Source: Neoalteromonas flava (lineage in GTDB: Bacteria > Pseudomonadota > Gammaproteobacteria > Enterobacterales > Alteromonadaceae). From it: 64,000 nucleotides of DNA. This document shows, in pieces, positions 45,721-58,396 of this stretch (position 1 is its first letter; every line of letters starts with the position of its first letter). The position numbers and the translations under genes are program-made. The notes beneath the pieces were generated by a model. That model did no database searches. It saw only the letters and a list, made by a program, of their open reading frames with translations, and was not told the DNA's origin. The DNA lies in NCBI RefSeq assembly GCF_002807685.1, contig NZ_PEAX01000005.1, forward strand, positions 248,001 to 312,000, given 5' to 3'.

Positions 45721-47004
45721 CTAATGCGTCTTTTCTAAGACTTCATCCATTGCGAGTAATTTGCGCATACTGCGATTCAACAGGTGCTGCATTTTTATCC
45801 CAGCATAACCAACAAATAATTCGCCGTTACCGCTCTGCGCAGTCTGAGCAGCAAGGGTAAATTCTCTCCCGCCTTGATAATAAGGCAAACAAACGTGCGC
45901 TAGCATCACAACTTCGCCGGCCCTGCGAGTTTCACTTGGCCCCCAGCCAATTTTTTGAAAAATGCGCCATTGACCTTGAGTTGCACTATCCAATACGTTT
46001 TTACTCTCACCTGTGTTTATTGGTTCAATGGCTTGGGCGATGGCATCTGCCATCATGCGGCTAATTCCAGCCATCATGCCACCTAGGCCATCAGCACCAT
46101 AAAACAGAATATTAATGTCTTCCTGCTCAAGCCGAGGATGGCGTGTAGTGCTTACCCGTGCATGAGTCGCCAAGCGTTTGAGCCATTCTGCTTGCGCCAA
46201 GGCGCTCATAGCTTTATTGCCAGTTAATCCACAATCTTCACAGCGATAGGTTTGATAACCAGGGTCTTCGGTGGCGTTCAGATAGGGTGCCAATGAGACT
46301 GCATTATTTCCGTAACGCCATTGTTCCTTGGGCGGGATGAATGCGTGAGAACCGTAGGCGCCACGAAACTGGATTGCTGGGTTTTCCAGCAGCAGCCAGC
46401 GCTCATGAAAAAGTTCGGTTAAAAAATTACGTCCGGCAATATTAGCGAAAAACGTAGCAATTGCGTTGGAATCTCCAGGTGCATTACCGGTTGGCTCATA
46501 GCTATTAATGCTGGTAATAAGGTCAGCGATGCTGACATTTCCTATGGAGCCTGTTGCGCCAATCCCCTGTTCGCGCAATTTTGCAACTGCACCCGTATAA
46601 GCAAATATTTTAGACGAGCTCCACGGCTCATAGAGTTCATGCTCACGGCCATTGGATAGATACCGAAACGCAAGTGTACTTTCATCCTTCGTCGCGTAGT
46701 CGATGACTAGCAGTCGGCCTAAGTTGTTAGTGTTAGAAAACCATTCTCGGTTGGCGGCTACGCGTTGAGTCCAACTCGGTTGATTGTAGTTTACCTCTGC
46801 GCTGCTCAAGTACGCGTGCGAGTTTGCTGGTTCACGCGGGTTACAACTATTTACATTAATATTGGTATTTGCCGCGATCAGTGGCGGTACGTTCATACTG
46901 TTTTGATAAAATGCTTCAGAGTCGGTAAGTGACGCTTGTCCCCAAGTCATCCCAATCGCACTGAGATATACAAGCGTGATAAAAGTTAGGGCTCTATACG
47001 GCAT
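45721..47004 (-). CDS. secreted SxxK serine hydrolase, class A beta-lactamase-like
   Basis: A 427-residue exported protein (signal peptide about 1-22, MTWGQA). The fold appears to be that of penicillin-interacting serine hydrolases: Ser-x-x-Lys in WSSSKIFAYTGAV (about residue 129), a possible second motif around SINSYEPTGN, and a possible KTG-like KIGWG near 350. Four cysteines (SCNPREP, RCEDCG, VCLPY) may form disulfides. It differs from standard PBPs and beta-lactamases in overall sequence, so an amidase or transpeptidase-related role on murein is inferred. It follows a lipoprotein gene by about 50 bp in the same direction. Confidence 0.65.
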   Translation of the reverse strand: MPYRALTFITLVYLSAIGMTWGQASLTDSEAFYQNSMNVPPLIAANTNINVNSCNPREPANSHAYLSSAEVNYNQPSWTQRVAANREWFSNTNNLGRLLVIDYATKDESTLAFRYLSNGREHELYEPWSSSKIFAYTGAVAKLREQGIGATGSIGNVSIADLITSINSYEPTGNAPGDSNAIATFFANIAGRNFLTELFHERWLLLENPAIQFRGAYGSHAFIPPKEQWRYGNNAVSLAPYLNATEDPGYQTYRCEDCGLTGNKAMSALAQAEWLKRLATHARVSTTRHPRLEQEDINILFYGADGLGGMMAGISRMMADAIAQAIEPINTGESKNVLDSATQGQWRIFQKIGWGPSETRRAGEVVMLAHVCLPYYQGGREFTLAAQTAQSGNGELFVGYAGIKMQHLLNRSMRKLLAMDEVLEKTH

Positions 47005-47054
47005 CTGGGTATCTGTAATAGCAAGTCCCGAGAAAACTCGGGACCAATCAATGT

Positions 47055-47567
47055 TTATGATTCAAGTGGTGCTCGAACCGGAAGTACAGTAACCGTTTTA
47101 ATTTTAGCTTCACTCAGTTCAGTACTAGCGATCTGCGCGGGTACGAAGCGATAATCCATAGGTCCAGCAAAACTATCGGCAGTTAGGGATACATCGTAGG
47201 TTTTATCTTCTTGCCACCGGAAATAAAGCCTTTCACCTTGTTCAATAGTGAAGGTTGCAGCATAAAACGCTTGGCTTTTCACAGTGAATGGAGTCTCCAT
47301 TTTGTACAAGGTTATTTCGTGAAGTCCCGGTTTAAGGTTGACCACAGCTAAAGCGCCATTGGTTAAGCGCGTTACCTCTTCACCATTGATATGCACTACG
47401 GGTATTTCATGCCCATTCCTGACTTGCAGCGGGCTGTAAACGAACAATGCAGTATCTGATGTATATTGAGCCACGGGAATAAATGGCTGAGAACTAGTGC
47501 ATCCCATGAGCACGAATAGCGGCAATGAAAGTGAAATAGCGATTATACGAACTGTTTTATGCAACAT
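47055..47567 (-). CDS. DUF2846-like lipoprotein
   Basis: A 170-residue lipoprotein with a lipobox VLMGC after a hydrophobic segment. The mature part is beta-rich, with FVYSPLQVRNGHEIPVVHINGEEVTRLTNG split across a turn, LKPGLHEITLY and GERLYFRWQED, resembling the DUF2846 family of small surface lipoproteins. The upstream region has a 14-copy 7-bp tandem repeat starting 44 bp before the ATG. It is likely cotranscribed with the SxxK hydrolase gene. Function unknown. Confidence 0.78.
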   Translation of the reverse strand: MLHKTVRIIAISLSLPLFVLMGCTSSQPFIPVAQYTSDTALFVYSPLQVRNGHEIPVVHINGEEVTRLTNGALAVVNLKPGLHEITLYKMETPFTVKSQAFYAATFTIEQGERLYFRWQEDKTYDVSLTADSFAGPMDYRFVPAQIASTELSEAKIKTVTVLPVRAPLES

Positions 47568-47610
47568 GAGTTTTCCTTGTAATGTAGATCCTGAGATTTA
47601 AATATAGCCT

Positions 47611-47708
47611 TCAAAACTCAAAACTCAAAACTCAAAACTCAAAACTCAAAACTCAAAACTCAAAACTCAAAACTCAAAACTCAAAACTCAAAACTCAAAA
47701 TTCAAAAC
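47611..47708. repeat. tandem repeat, 14 copies of a 7-bp unit
   Basis: TCAAAAC is repeated head to tail 14 times; the first 12 units are perfect, the 13th reads TCAAAAT and the 14th is perfect again. The array lies 44-141 bp upstream of the lipoprotein start (minus strand) and downstream of the fadA terminator. A 7-bp unit is not a multiple of three or of a helical turn, so copy-number change by replication slippage would move upstream elements relative to the promoter. No spacers exist, so it is not a CRISPR array. Confidence 0.95.
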
Positions 47709-47766
47709 CCATTCAACCGCAGATGGCATGGGATCAATGAATCTTGACTTCCGCCATCAAAGCAAT

Positions 47767-47799
47767 AAAAAAGGCCCCTTACCTTGCGGCTAGGGGCCT
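47767..47799 (-). terminator. Rho-independent terminator of fadBA
   Basis: On the minus strand an 8-bp GC-rich stem (AGGCCCCT ... AGGGGCCT) with a 12-nt loop is followed by a run of six T. It lies 26 bp after the fadA stop codon. Confidence 0.88.
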
Positions 47800-47824
47800 C
47801 TTGAAGTTTCATCAGCGCTTGGGT

Positions 47825-49009
<1,185 letters not shown>

Positions 49010-51166
49010 TTATGCGAAGTATGATTTGCCGGTGCGAGCCATCTCGCGAACACCATCAGAGACCTGATAAATAGGGCCTAAGTCAGCATACTTGTCAGCT
49101 AAATCAACAAACGCCTGTAATCCCATGGTTTCGATGTAACGGAAAATTCCGCCTCGGAACGGAGGGAAACCAAGCCCATAGAGTAACGCCATGTCGGCTT
49201 CTGCTGCGCTACCAACAATACCTTCTTCTAAACAACGAATGGCTTCGTTAGCCATTGGGATCATGGTCCGCGCGATGATTTCTTCGGCACTAAAGTCGGC
49301 ACGCTCAGCGACGTGCGGTTGCAACAGTTCATAGGCTGTTTGCGCCGGAGTTTTCTGCGGTCTACCGCGTTTATCAACGCCATAATCGTAGAAACCTTTG
49401 CCGTTTTTCTGACCTAAACGTTCGTTCTTGAACATCACGGTCACAGGATCATTGTCTATCTTTTGCATACGCTCAGGGATGCCTTCAGACATTACACCTG
49501 CGGCGTGATCAGCCGTGTCCATACCAACGACATCAAGCAAATAGGCAGGGCCCATCGGCCAACCAAATTGCTTCTCCATAACTTTATCGACGGCAGTAAA
49601 ATCTGCGCCATCCAAGACTAAGCGACTAAAACCAGCAAAATAGGGGAACAATACGCGATTGACTAAAAATCCGGGGCAATCGTTAACCACTATAGGGGTT
49701 TTACCCATTCGTAAGGTCGTTGCAACAACCGCGGCAATGGTGTCGTCTGAAGTATCCTCACCACGAATGATTTCAACCAGAGGCATCTTATGCACTGGAT
49801 TAAAGAAATGCATGCCACAGAAACGTTCAGGTTTCTTTAGGCTCTTGGCTAATTGGTTAATGGAGATAGTCGAGGTGTTCGAGCAGATAATGGCATCATC
49901 TGCGACTGCGCTTTCAGTCTCTCCCAGTACAATACCTTTAATTTTCGGGTTTTCTACTACGGCTTCAACAATTAGGTCAGAATCTTTGATTGCACTGTAC
50001 TCTAACGTTGGCGTGATGTTGGCAAGCGTTGTGGCCATCTTGGCGCCATCAACTTTGCCGCGCTGCATGCCTTTCAACAAAATGCCGGATGCTTCTTTCA
50101 TACCTAAATCAAGTGCTGCTTGATTGATATCTTTCATCACTGTGGGAATACCTTTAACCGCACCTTGGTAGGCAATTCCACCGCCCATAATACCGGCACC
50201 CAAAACGGCATTTTGCTTAACTTGCTTTGTGGCTTGTTTGGCTTGCTTCTTACCTTTGCTCTTAACCAGTTGGTCAGCCATGAAAATGCCAATTTGCGCT
50301 TTTGCTGCATCAGTTTTGGCTAATTTAACAAAGCCTTCGTTCTCTAGCTTCAACGCACCATCACGATCCAGCATTGCTGCATTTTTTACAGTCTCAACCA
50401 TCATGTGTGGAGCTGGGTAGTGCTTACCCGCTTGCGCAGCTACCATGGCCGCAGCCGTTGAAAAGCTCATCATGGCTTCGTTTTTATTTAACTGTAAAGG
50501 AGACTTTTTCTGCGTCCGTCGGGCTTGCCAATTAATATTGCCAGCAGCTGCATCTTGTGCCATCGAAATTGCGGCATCGCGCAATGCTTCTGGTGCAACC
50601 ACAGCATCCACAGCGCCTTCAGCCAATGCTTTAGCCGCTTTCCGGTCGCGTCCTGTGGTCATCCATTCAAGCGCATTGTCTGACCCAATGACGCGAGGTA
50701 ATCGCACCGTGCCACCAAAGCCAGGCATTAGGCCAAGTTTCACTTCAGGTAGACCGATTTGTGCAGTTGTATCAGCCACACGTAAGTCACAGGCGAGCGC
50801 CATTTCACAACCACCACCAAGGGCAAAACCATTCACTGCGCATACCGTGGGCAAAGGAAGATCTTCAAAGCGATCAAACACTTGCGAAGTTTTTGCTACC
50901 CAAGCGAGTACTTCATCATCGGGTTGGGCGAACAAGCCCGTGAATTCGGTGATGTCGGCACCGACAATAAACGCAGGCTTAGCGCTGCGCACGATCAGTG
51001 CTTTGAGACCAGTCTGTGCTTTGATGGCTTGTGTGGCTTGGTCTAGCTCCTCAACGGTTTGACGATCAAACTTGTTGACCGAGCCCGAGGCATCGAATAC
51101 GAGCTCGGCGATGTCATTGGCCGAGTCGATGGTTGCAACTGTTAAACAGCTACCTGAGTAAATCAT
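49010..51166 (-). CDS. fadB: fatty-acid oxidation complex subunit alpha FadB
   Basis: A 718-residue multifunctional enzyme. The N-terminal crotonase domain (about 1-190) carries the hydratase glutamates in [15 protein letters not shown] and [18 protein letters not shown]. The 3-hydroxyacyl-CoA dehydrogenase domains (about 315-715) show [12 protein letters not shown] for NAD and [16 protein letters not shown] with the catalytic His. It hydrates enoyl-CoA and oxidises 3-hydroxyacyl-CoA, handing the product to FadA. The ATG at 51166 with AGGAG 9 bp upstream is chosen; the frame runs 39 codons further without support. E. coli FadB is 729 residues. Confidence 0.97.
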   Translation of the reverse strand: MIYSGSCLTVATIDSANDIAELVFDASGSVNKFDRQTVEELDQATQAIKAQTGLKALIVRSAKPAFIVGADITEFTGLFAQPDDEVLAWVAKTSQVFDRFEDLPLPTVCAVNGFALGGGCEMALACDLRVADTTAQIGLPEVKLGLMPGFGGTVRLPRVIGSDNALEWMTTGRDRKAAKALAEGAVDAVVAPEALRDAAISMAQDAAAGNINWQARRTQKKSPLQLNKNEAMMSFSTAAAMVAAQAGKHYPAPHMMVETVKNAAMLDRDGALKLENEGFVKLAKTDAAKAQIGIFMADQLVKSKGKKQAKQATKQVKQNAVLGAGIMGGGIAYQGAVKGIPTVMKDINQAALDLGMKEASGILLKGMQRGKVDGAKMATTLANITPTLEYSAIKDSDLIVEAVVENPKIKGIVLGETESAVADDAIICSNTSTISINQLAKSLKKPERFCGMHFFNPVHKMPLVEIIRGEDTSDDTIAAVVATTLRMGKTPIVVNDCPGFLVNRVLFPYFAGFSRLVLDGADFTAVDKVMEKQFGWPMGPAYLLDVVGMDTADHAAGVMSEGIPERMQKIDNDPVTVMFKNERLGQKNGKGFYDYGVDKRGRPQKTPAQTAYELLQPHVAERADFSAEEIIARTMIPMANEAIRCLEEGIVGSAAEADMALLYGLGFPPFRGGIFRYIETMGLQAFVDLADKYADLGPIYQVSDGVREMARTGKSYFA

Positions 51167-51348
51167 ATTGTATATCTCCTCATCGCGGTGGAGCATAAGT
51201 ATAGATGACTCACACCACTTTATGCGTAGGGGGTCGAGATTCTCGTTAAAATCGGTGCGAAACACAACGAAAAAATAAAACACGTGTTTGAAAGTCTAGA
51301 GATAGGTAGCCTTGCTATTTTTTCAAGGTGCAAAGTCAGTAAATTGCG

Positions 51349-54814
<3,466 letters not shown>

Positions 54815-54826
54815 GTGACTTTCGGG

Positions 54827-55822
54827 TTAAGCTTGAGCGCGAGTTAGGCGATCATTGACATCATCCCAAGCTTCGTCGCTTGGTGGTTGTTCCACCCAAA
54901 TGTGAGCAAAACCTTGGTTATCGAGCTGATAAAGCGATTGGTATAAGTTTCGGGCATAACTAGCTTTCTCAGCACTGAGTTGCACAAACCCGTCGATTTT
55001 TTTATTCCCAATCTCGCGAGTTAACTCGGTGCTGTAATGAACGCAAGCGGTATGCTCTGGCCATTGAGTTAGAGCGTCTGCTAATTCTTGTGTCGTTTTA
55101 ACCTGAAGTCTGCCTTTAGGTTGGTAATGTTGCTTAATGTTTCCAGGAACTTGCAATTGATGGCTGCGATAGCTTTGCACAGGCAGTTGTAAACTTTCGG
55201 ATAACTGCTGTGCCGTAATCGGTCCAGCACGTAAAATACGTAAGGGTTGCGTGGGATAATTACTGATATCGAGGATCGTCGATTCCAGTCCAACTTCACA
55301 GGCTCCACCGTCAATCACCGCGTCGATTTTGCTGTTTAATTCATTAAATACTTGCTGTGCAGACGTCGGACTGAGCTGCTTGTGCGGATTAGCAGAGGGG
55401 GCTGCGACGATTAATTCACCGCGTTTTAGAATTTCACGGAACACGGGATGTGCCGGCATGCGCACCCCGATAGTGTCCAGTTCACCGGTAACTGCAGCTC
55501 CAATAAGCGGGCTTTTTTTAAGGATCAACGTGAGGGGGCCAGGCCAAAAATGTTCCGCTATTTGGCGTGCTACGCTTGGAATATCGCGACAAATGGAATC
55601 GAGTTGTTCAAGACTGTGAATATGTACGATCAATGGGTGATTGTTGGGGCGTTGCTTAGCACTAAATATTTTTGCTACTGCTGCCGGGTTGGTTGCATCT
55701 GCTGCAAGACCGTAAACAGTTTCCGTGGGTACGGCAACCGTACCTCCCTGCACTAAGATAGCAGCGGCTTGCGCGATACCTGGCTCATCGGATCGCAAAA
55801 ATTGAGTTGTATTGTCGGTCAT
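54827..55822 (-). CDS. sua5: threonylcarbamoyl-AMP synthase, Sua5 type
   Basis: A 331-residue enzyme that makes threonylcarbamoyl-AMP from threonine, bicarbonate and ATP for the t6A37 modification of ANN-decoding tRNAs. The N-terminal YrdC domain (about 1-205) shows GGTVAVPTETVYGLAADA, KQRPNNHPLIVHI, WPGPLTLIL, RMPAHP and APSANPHKQLSPT. The C-terminal Sua5 domain (about 230-331), absent from the short TsaC form, is present after the PGNIKQHYQP linker. It is the last gene of a ParA/zinc-ribbon/Sua5 unit, 2 bp after its neighbour. Confidence 0.93.
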   Translation of the reverse strand: MTDNTTQFLRSDEPGIAQAAAILVQGGTVAVPTETVYGLAADATNPAAVAKIFSAKQRPNNHPLIVHIHSLEQLDSICRDIPSVARQIAEHFWPGPLTLILKKSPLIGAAVTGELDTIGVRMPAHPVFREILKRGELIVAAPSANPHKQLSPTSAQQVFNELNSKIDAVIDGGACEVGLESTILDISNYPTQPLRILRAGPITAQQLSESLQLPVQSYRSHQLQVPGNIKQHYQPKGRLQVKTTQELADALTQWPEHTACVHYSTELTREIGNKKIDGFVQLSAEKASYARNLYQSLYQLDNQGFAHIWVEQPPSDEAWDDVNDRLTRAQA

Positions 55823-55824
55823 CT

Positions 55825-56691
55825 TTATGGATTACAATAATTACAATTGACCGGATCTGTGTCCGGCGCTTCGACTGCTTGGGTTTGGCTAAATCCACAA
55901 TCCTGGCAGGTCATAACATGGGCTTTGGGCTGTCTACTGGGAGTTCCACACTGTCGACAAGGTAGCCCTGCCACGCGTTGCTTGACCACGAAACCACGCG
56001 CTGCGCACTGTGGACAGTGACTGGTTAAGTATTTGACAAGCGCTTGCGCAGCTAGCTCCAGAGTGACTTGACGTTGTGGGCAGTGCATAGCCCTAAAATC
56101 ATACTGCAATTCTATCAAACTCGCCTTAGCAGTTGTACCGAGTTGTTGCACGGCAAGTTCTATTGCTGCTGCATTTAACAAGCCTTTGTGCGCAGCCAGT
56201 GCTGACTTTTTGCTGTCTCTGGCGATGATCATGCCGGCCTGACCAGGCGGAACTTCTTCAATAAAGGTACTAACCTGGGATTTCCAATTCACATCGAGTG
56301 GCAGAGCCAACGTCAGTTTCTCCAACATAATCGGCTGTTGTGCGCTAGCGCTAGCAATCACTTTGCCGTCTCGATTGACGCAAACGAGGATCTCCGTATT
56401 GAGCGCAAATAAGCCAAAACCGTCACTTTGAAAGCTTCCTTCACTGCCAATACCCAGCTCTGCATCGTGGTGCTGTAAACTCATCAATGCTTTGTGTTTG
56501 GCACATTCATAGGGCGATTGCGTGCGCGCTACTTCGCCACTAAAGGTGCCCAACGTGTCAGTATTGAAGCCAGTATAGTTAACCACTTGCCAACCCAGCG
56601 CTGCTGCCAGTGGCTTAGCGATGTAGTCGGCTTTGCCGTGCTGAGTCGCAATGGCAGCGGTAAGGCCGTACATTGGGTCGTTGGTGCGCAC
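55825..56691 (-). CDS. DUF6671-like protein with C-terminal zinc-ribbon cysteines
   Basis: A 288-residue protein of unknown function. The N-terminal two thirds resemble the DUF6671 type (ATQHGKADYIAKPLAAALGW, GIGSEGSF, ERVPPGQ-like EEVPPGQAGMIIA, ELQYDFRAMHCPQR). The last 80 residues contain four CxxC pairs (CPQC, CRQC, CQDC, CNYC), enough for two zinc ribbons. The start is a GTG at 56691; ATG 56673 is an alternative. It is tightly packed between the parA and sua5 genes (10- and 2-bp gaps). The link with Sua5 hints at an RNA-related role, but nothing shows it. Confidence 0.72.
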   Translation of the reverse strand: MRTNDPMYGLTAAIATQHGKADYIAKPLAAALGWQVVNYTGFNTDTLGTFSGEVARTQSPYECAKHKALMSLQHHDAELGIGSEGSFQSDGFGLFALNTEILVCVNRDGKVIASASAQQPIMLEKLTLALPLDVNWKSQVSTFIEEVPPGQAGMIIARDSKKSALAAHKGLLNAAAIELAVQQLGTTAKASLIELQYDFRAMHCPQRQVTLELAAQALVKYLTSHCPQCAARGFVVKQRVAGLPCRQCGTPSRQPKAHVMTCQDCGFSQTQAVEAPDTDPVNCNYCNP

Positions 56692-56701
56692 GATTGATCG
56701 G

Positions 56702-57469
56702 TTAAGACTCGAGTTCGTTGAGGAGTTCCTCGAATTGTAGGCTCAATTTGTGACTTGGGGCAAAGAACGCCAATGGACGGCGCTGGCTATGTGATTCACG
56801 TACCTTTACGGAAGAGCTAAGTTTGGACTCGAGGACTGGTAATCCTTGTTCAACTAAACCGGCAACCAGTTGCTTGGGTAGGTTTGCCTGGGCATTAAAC
56901 TGATTGATAATAATGCCTTCACAGGCCAAGTCTGGATTGTGATCACTTTTAAGTTCCATGACATTATCCAGCAAACGCTGGATCGCCTGAGCTGAGAAAT
57001 CGTCACAATCAAAAGGAACTAAAAACGAGTCGGCAGCTATTAGTGCAGCTTTAGAATAAAAGTTGAAATTTGGTGGAGTATCAATATAGATGCGATCATA
57101 TTGACCTTCTAACTCTTTGATAGTATCGCGTAACTTGAACATTTTATAGCGTGATTCCAACTCGCGCTCAATGTTAGCTAAACTTTTGTCTGCGGGCATG
57201 ACGAACAGATTTTCAAACGCAGATGGCTGGACAAAATCTTCTCCCGTTAACGCTTTACTGAACCAGCCCACGGTTTGCTTAAACATGTCGGCGACCGTAT
57301 GTGTGTCCTCGGTAACATCGATACCGGCATAATGCGTCGCATTGCCTTGCGCATCGAGATCGATCAAAAGTGTTTTTAAACCCCTTTTGGCGCTCGCTGC
57401 AGCCAAATTGGTACTTATCGTAGACTTACCAACGCCACCCTTTTGATTAAACACAACTCGTTTTTTCAT
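56702..57469 (-). CDS. orphan ParA-family ATPase
   Basis: A 255-residue ParA/MinD-type ATPase with the deviant Walker A motif KGGVGKST (residues 9-16), Walker A' LLIDLDAQGN and Walker B RIYIDTPP. There is no helix-turn-helix domain and no parB gene or parS-like repeat beside it, so it is not a standard chromosome-partition pair. Such orphan ParA proteins place other cargo, e.g. chemoreceptors or microcompartments; the cargo is unknown here. It is the first gene of the unit with the zinc-ribbon protein and Sua5. Confidence 0.85.
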   Translation of the reverse strand: MKKRVVFNQKGGVGKSTISTNLAAASAKRGLKTLLIDLDAQGNATHYAGIDVTEDTHTVADMFKQTVGWFSKALTGEDFVQPSAFENLFVMPADKSLANIERELESRYKMFKLRDTIKELEGQYDRIYIDTPPNFNFYSKAALIAADSFLVPFDCDDFSAQAIQRLLDNVMELKSDHNPDLACEGIIINQFNAQANLPKQLVAGLVEQGLPVLESKLSSSVKVRESHSQRRPLAFFAPSHKLSLQFEELLNELES

Positions 57470-57561
57470 ACTATGTCTTCGCTACCCAACAGGTACGATC
57501 AGCATAAAAGAAAGCATTGGTTTTGGGAATGGCTATAGCACGACAGGTGCGAAATAAATGG

Positions 57562-57594
57562 TAAAAAGCCCCGCCGTTGCTATGTGACGGGGCT
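57562..57594 (-). terminator. Rho-independent terminator of the fasciclin gene
   Basis: On the minus strand a 7-bp GC-rich stem (AGCCCCG / CGGGGCT) with an extended imperfect inner part is followed by five T. It begins 7 bp after the fasciclin-domain stop codon. Confidence 0.85.
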
Positions 57595-57600
57595 CTGAAG

Positions 57601-58113
57601 TTATGAATTTGGTAAAATCACGTTGTCGATAACGTGGATCACACCATTGCTACCTTTTATATCGGTTTGGATAACCTTGGCTCCATCAACGGTGACTGTG
57701 CCCATGGATACGGCTATGTCGATACTGTCGCCTTGCAAAGAATTGGCTTTAGAGAGGTTTACCACTTCTTTGGCATAAATCTCTCCCGGAACCACGTGAT
57801 AAGTCAGAATATCAATCAATTTGTGCTTATTTTCCGGTTTTAATAACGTCTCGACAGTCCCTGCTGGTAATTTGGCGAAAGCATCGTTAGTGGGGGCGAA
57901 AACGGTGAATGGTCCTTTTCCTTCTAGCGCCTCGGTTAAATCAGCCGCTTTTAATGCTGCTACTAACGTTGTGAAGTTGGCATTCCCAGCAGCAATGTCA
58001 ACAATATCGGGTTGGCTGTGTTTACTTTTCGTGTAATTACCGCCAGCAACAGCAACTCCGGCTACACCAATTAGTGCAGCAGCAATAATCGTAGATTTTA
58101 AACGCATGTTCAT
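57601..58113 (-). CDS. secreted fasciclin (FAS1) domain protein
   Basis: A 170-residue exported protein: signal peptide (about 1-23, ALIGVAGVAVAGG) and one FAS1 domain (about 36-168). The H1 motif TVFAPTNDAFAKLP and the H2 region with DILTYHVVPGEIY and GVIHVIDNVILP are clear. FAS1 domains mediate adhesion or matrix contact; small single-domain bacterial forms are common in marine bacteria. A GAGGTGA site precedes the ATG, and a terminator follows, so it is a single-gene unit. Confidence 0.93.
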   Translation of the reverse strand: MNMRLKSTIIAAALIGVAGVAVAGGNYTKSKHSQPDIVDIAAGNANFTTLVAALKAADLTEALEGKGPFTVFAPTNDAFAKLPAGTVETLLKPENKHKLIDILTYHVVPGEIYAKEVVNLSKANSLQGDSIDIAVSMGTVTVDGAKVIQTDIKGSNGVIHVIDNVILPNS

Positions 58114-58396
58114 AATGTCACCTCAAATAATGTCGTTAATTGAATTAGGTCATGCAGTGCACATTGCATAACGTCAATACAGCTGCGTTTTCTTTTTGGT
58201 TGATGAAAGTTTTGTAATCTGTGATTTACCGACCAGATTGATGCTGAAGTATGAATATTTGGCAGTTAAGAATAATGACTAACTTAATGCTAAGGAATCG
58301 CATCTATGTATGATTTCTCTATTTCCATGTAATGACGGCATTGGCCAACGTGGAACAGCTGAAAGTAAAGCGTTCCTTGCTGGCTTAGTTGTGAAT

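Noticed and set aside
27066..47567. The peptidoglycan region as a mobile genomic island
   Set aside because: No integrase, transposase, attachment repeat or tRNA flank is visible, and base composition does not visibly differ by eye; 'island' is used only in the functional sense.
47611..47708. Possible CRISPR array
   Set aside because: The 7-bp unit repeats without spacers and no cas gene is near; it is a simple tandem repeat.
49659..50123. 154-codon plus-strand frame inside fadB
   Set aside because: Antisense to the dehydrogenase domain of FadB; composition is not that of a plausible protein.
50445..51062. 205-codon open frame on the plus strand inside fadB
   Set aside because: It is antisense to the well-supported fadB gene, has no ribosome-binding site and no protein-like motif; the length follows from the codon bias of fadB.
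56702..57469. ParA as evidence of a plasmid or of the chromosomal origin
   Set aside because: There is no parB, parS, rep, dnaA or gidAB nearby, and the surrounding genes are ordinary chromosomal ones.
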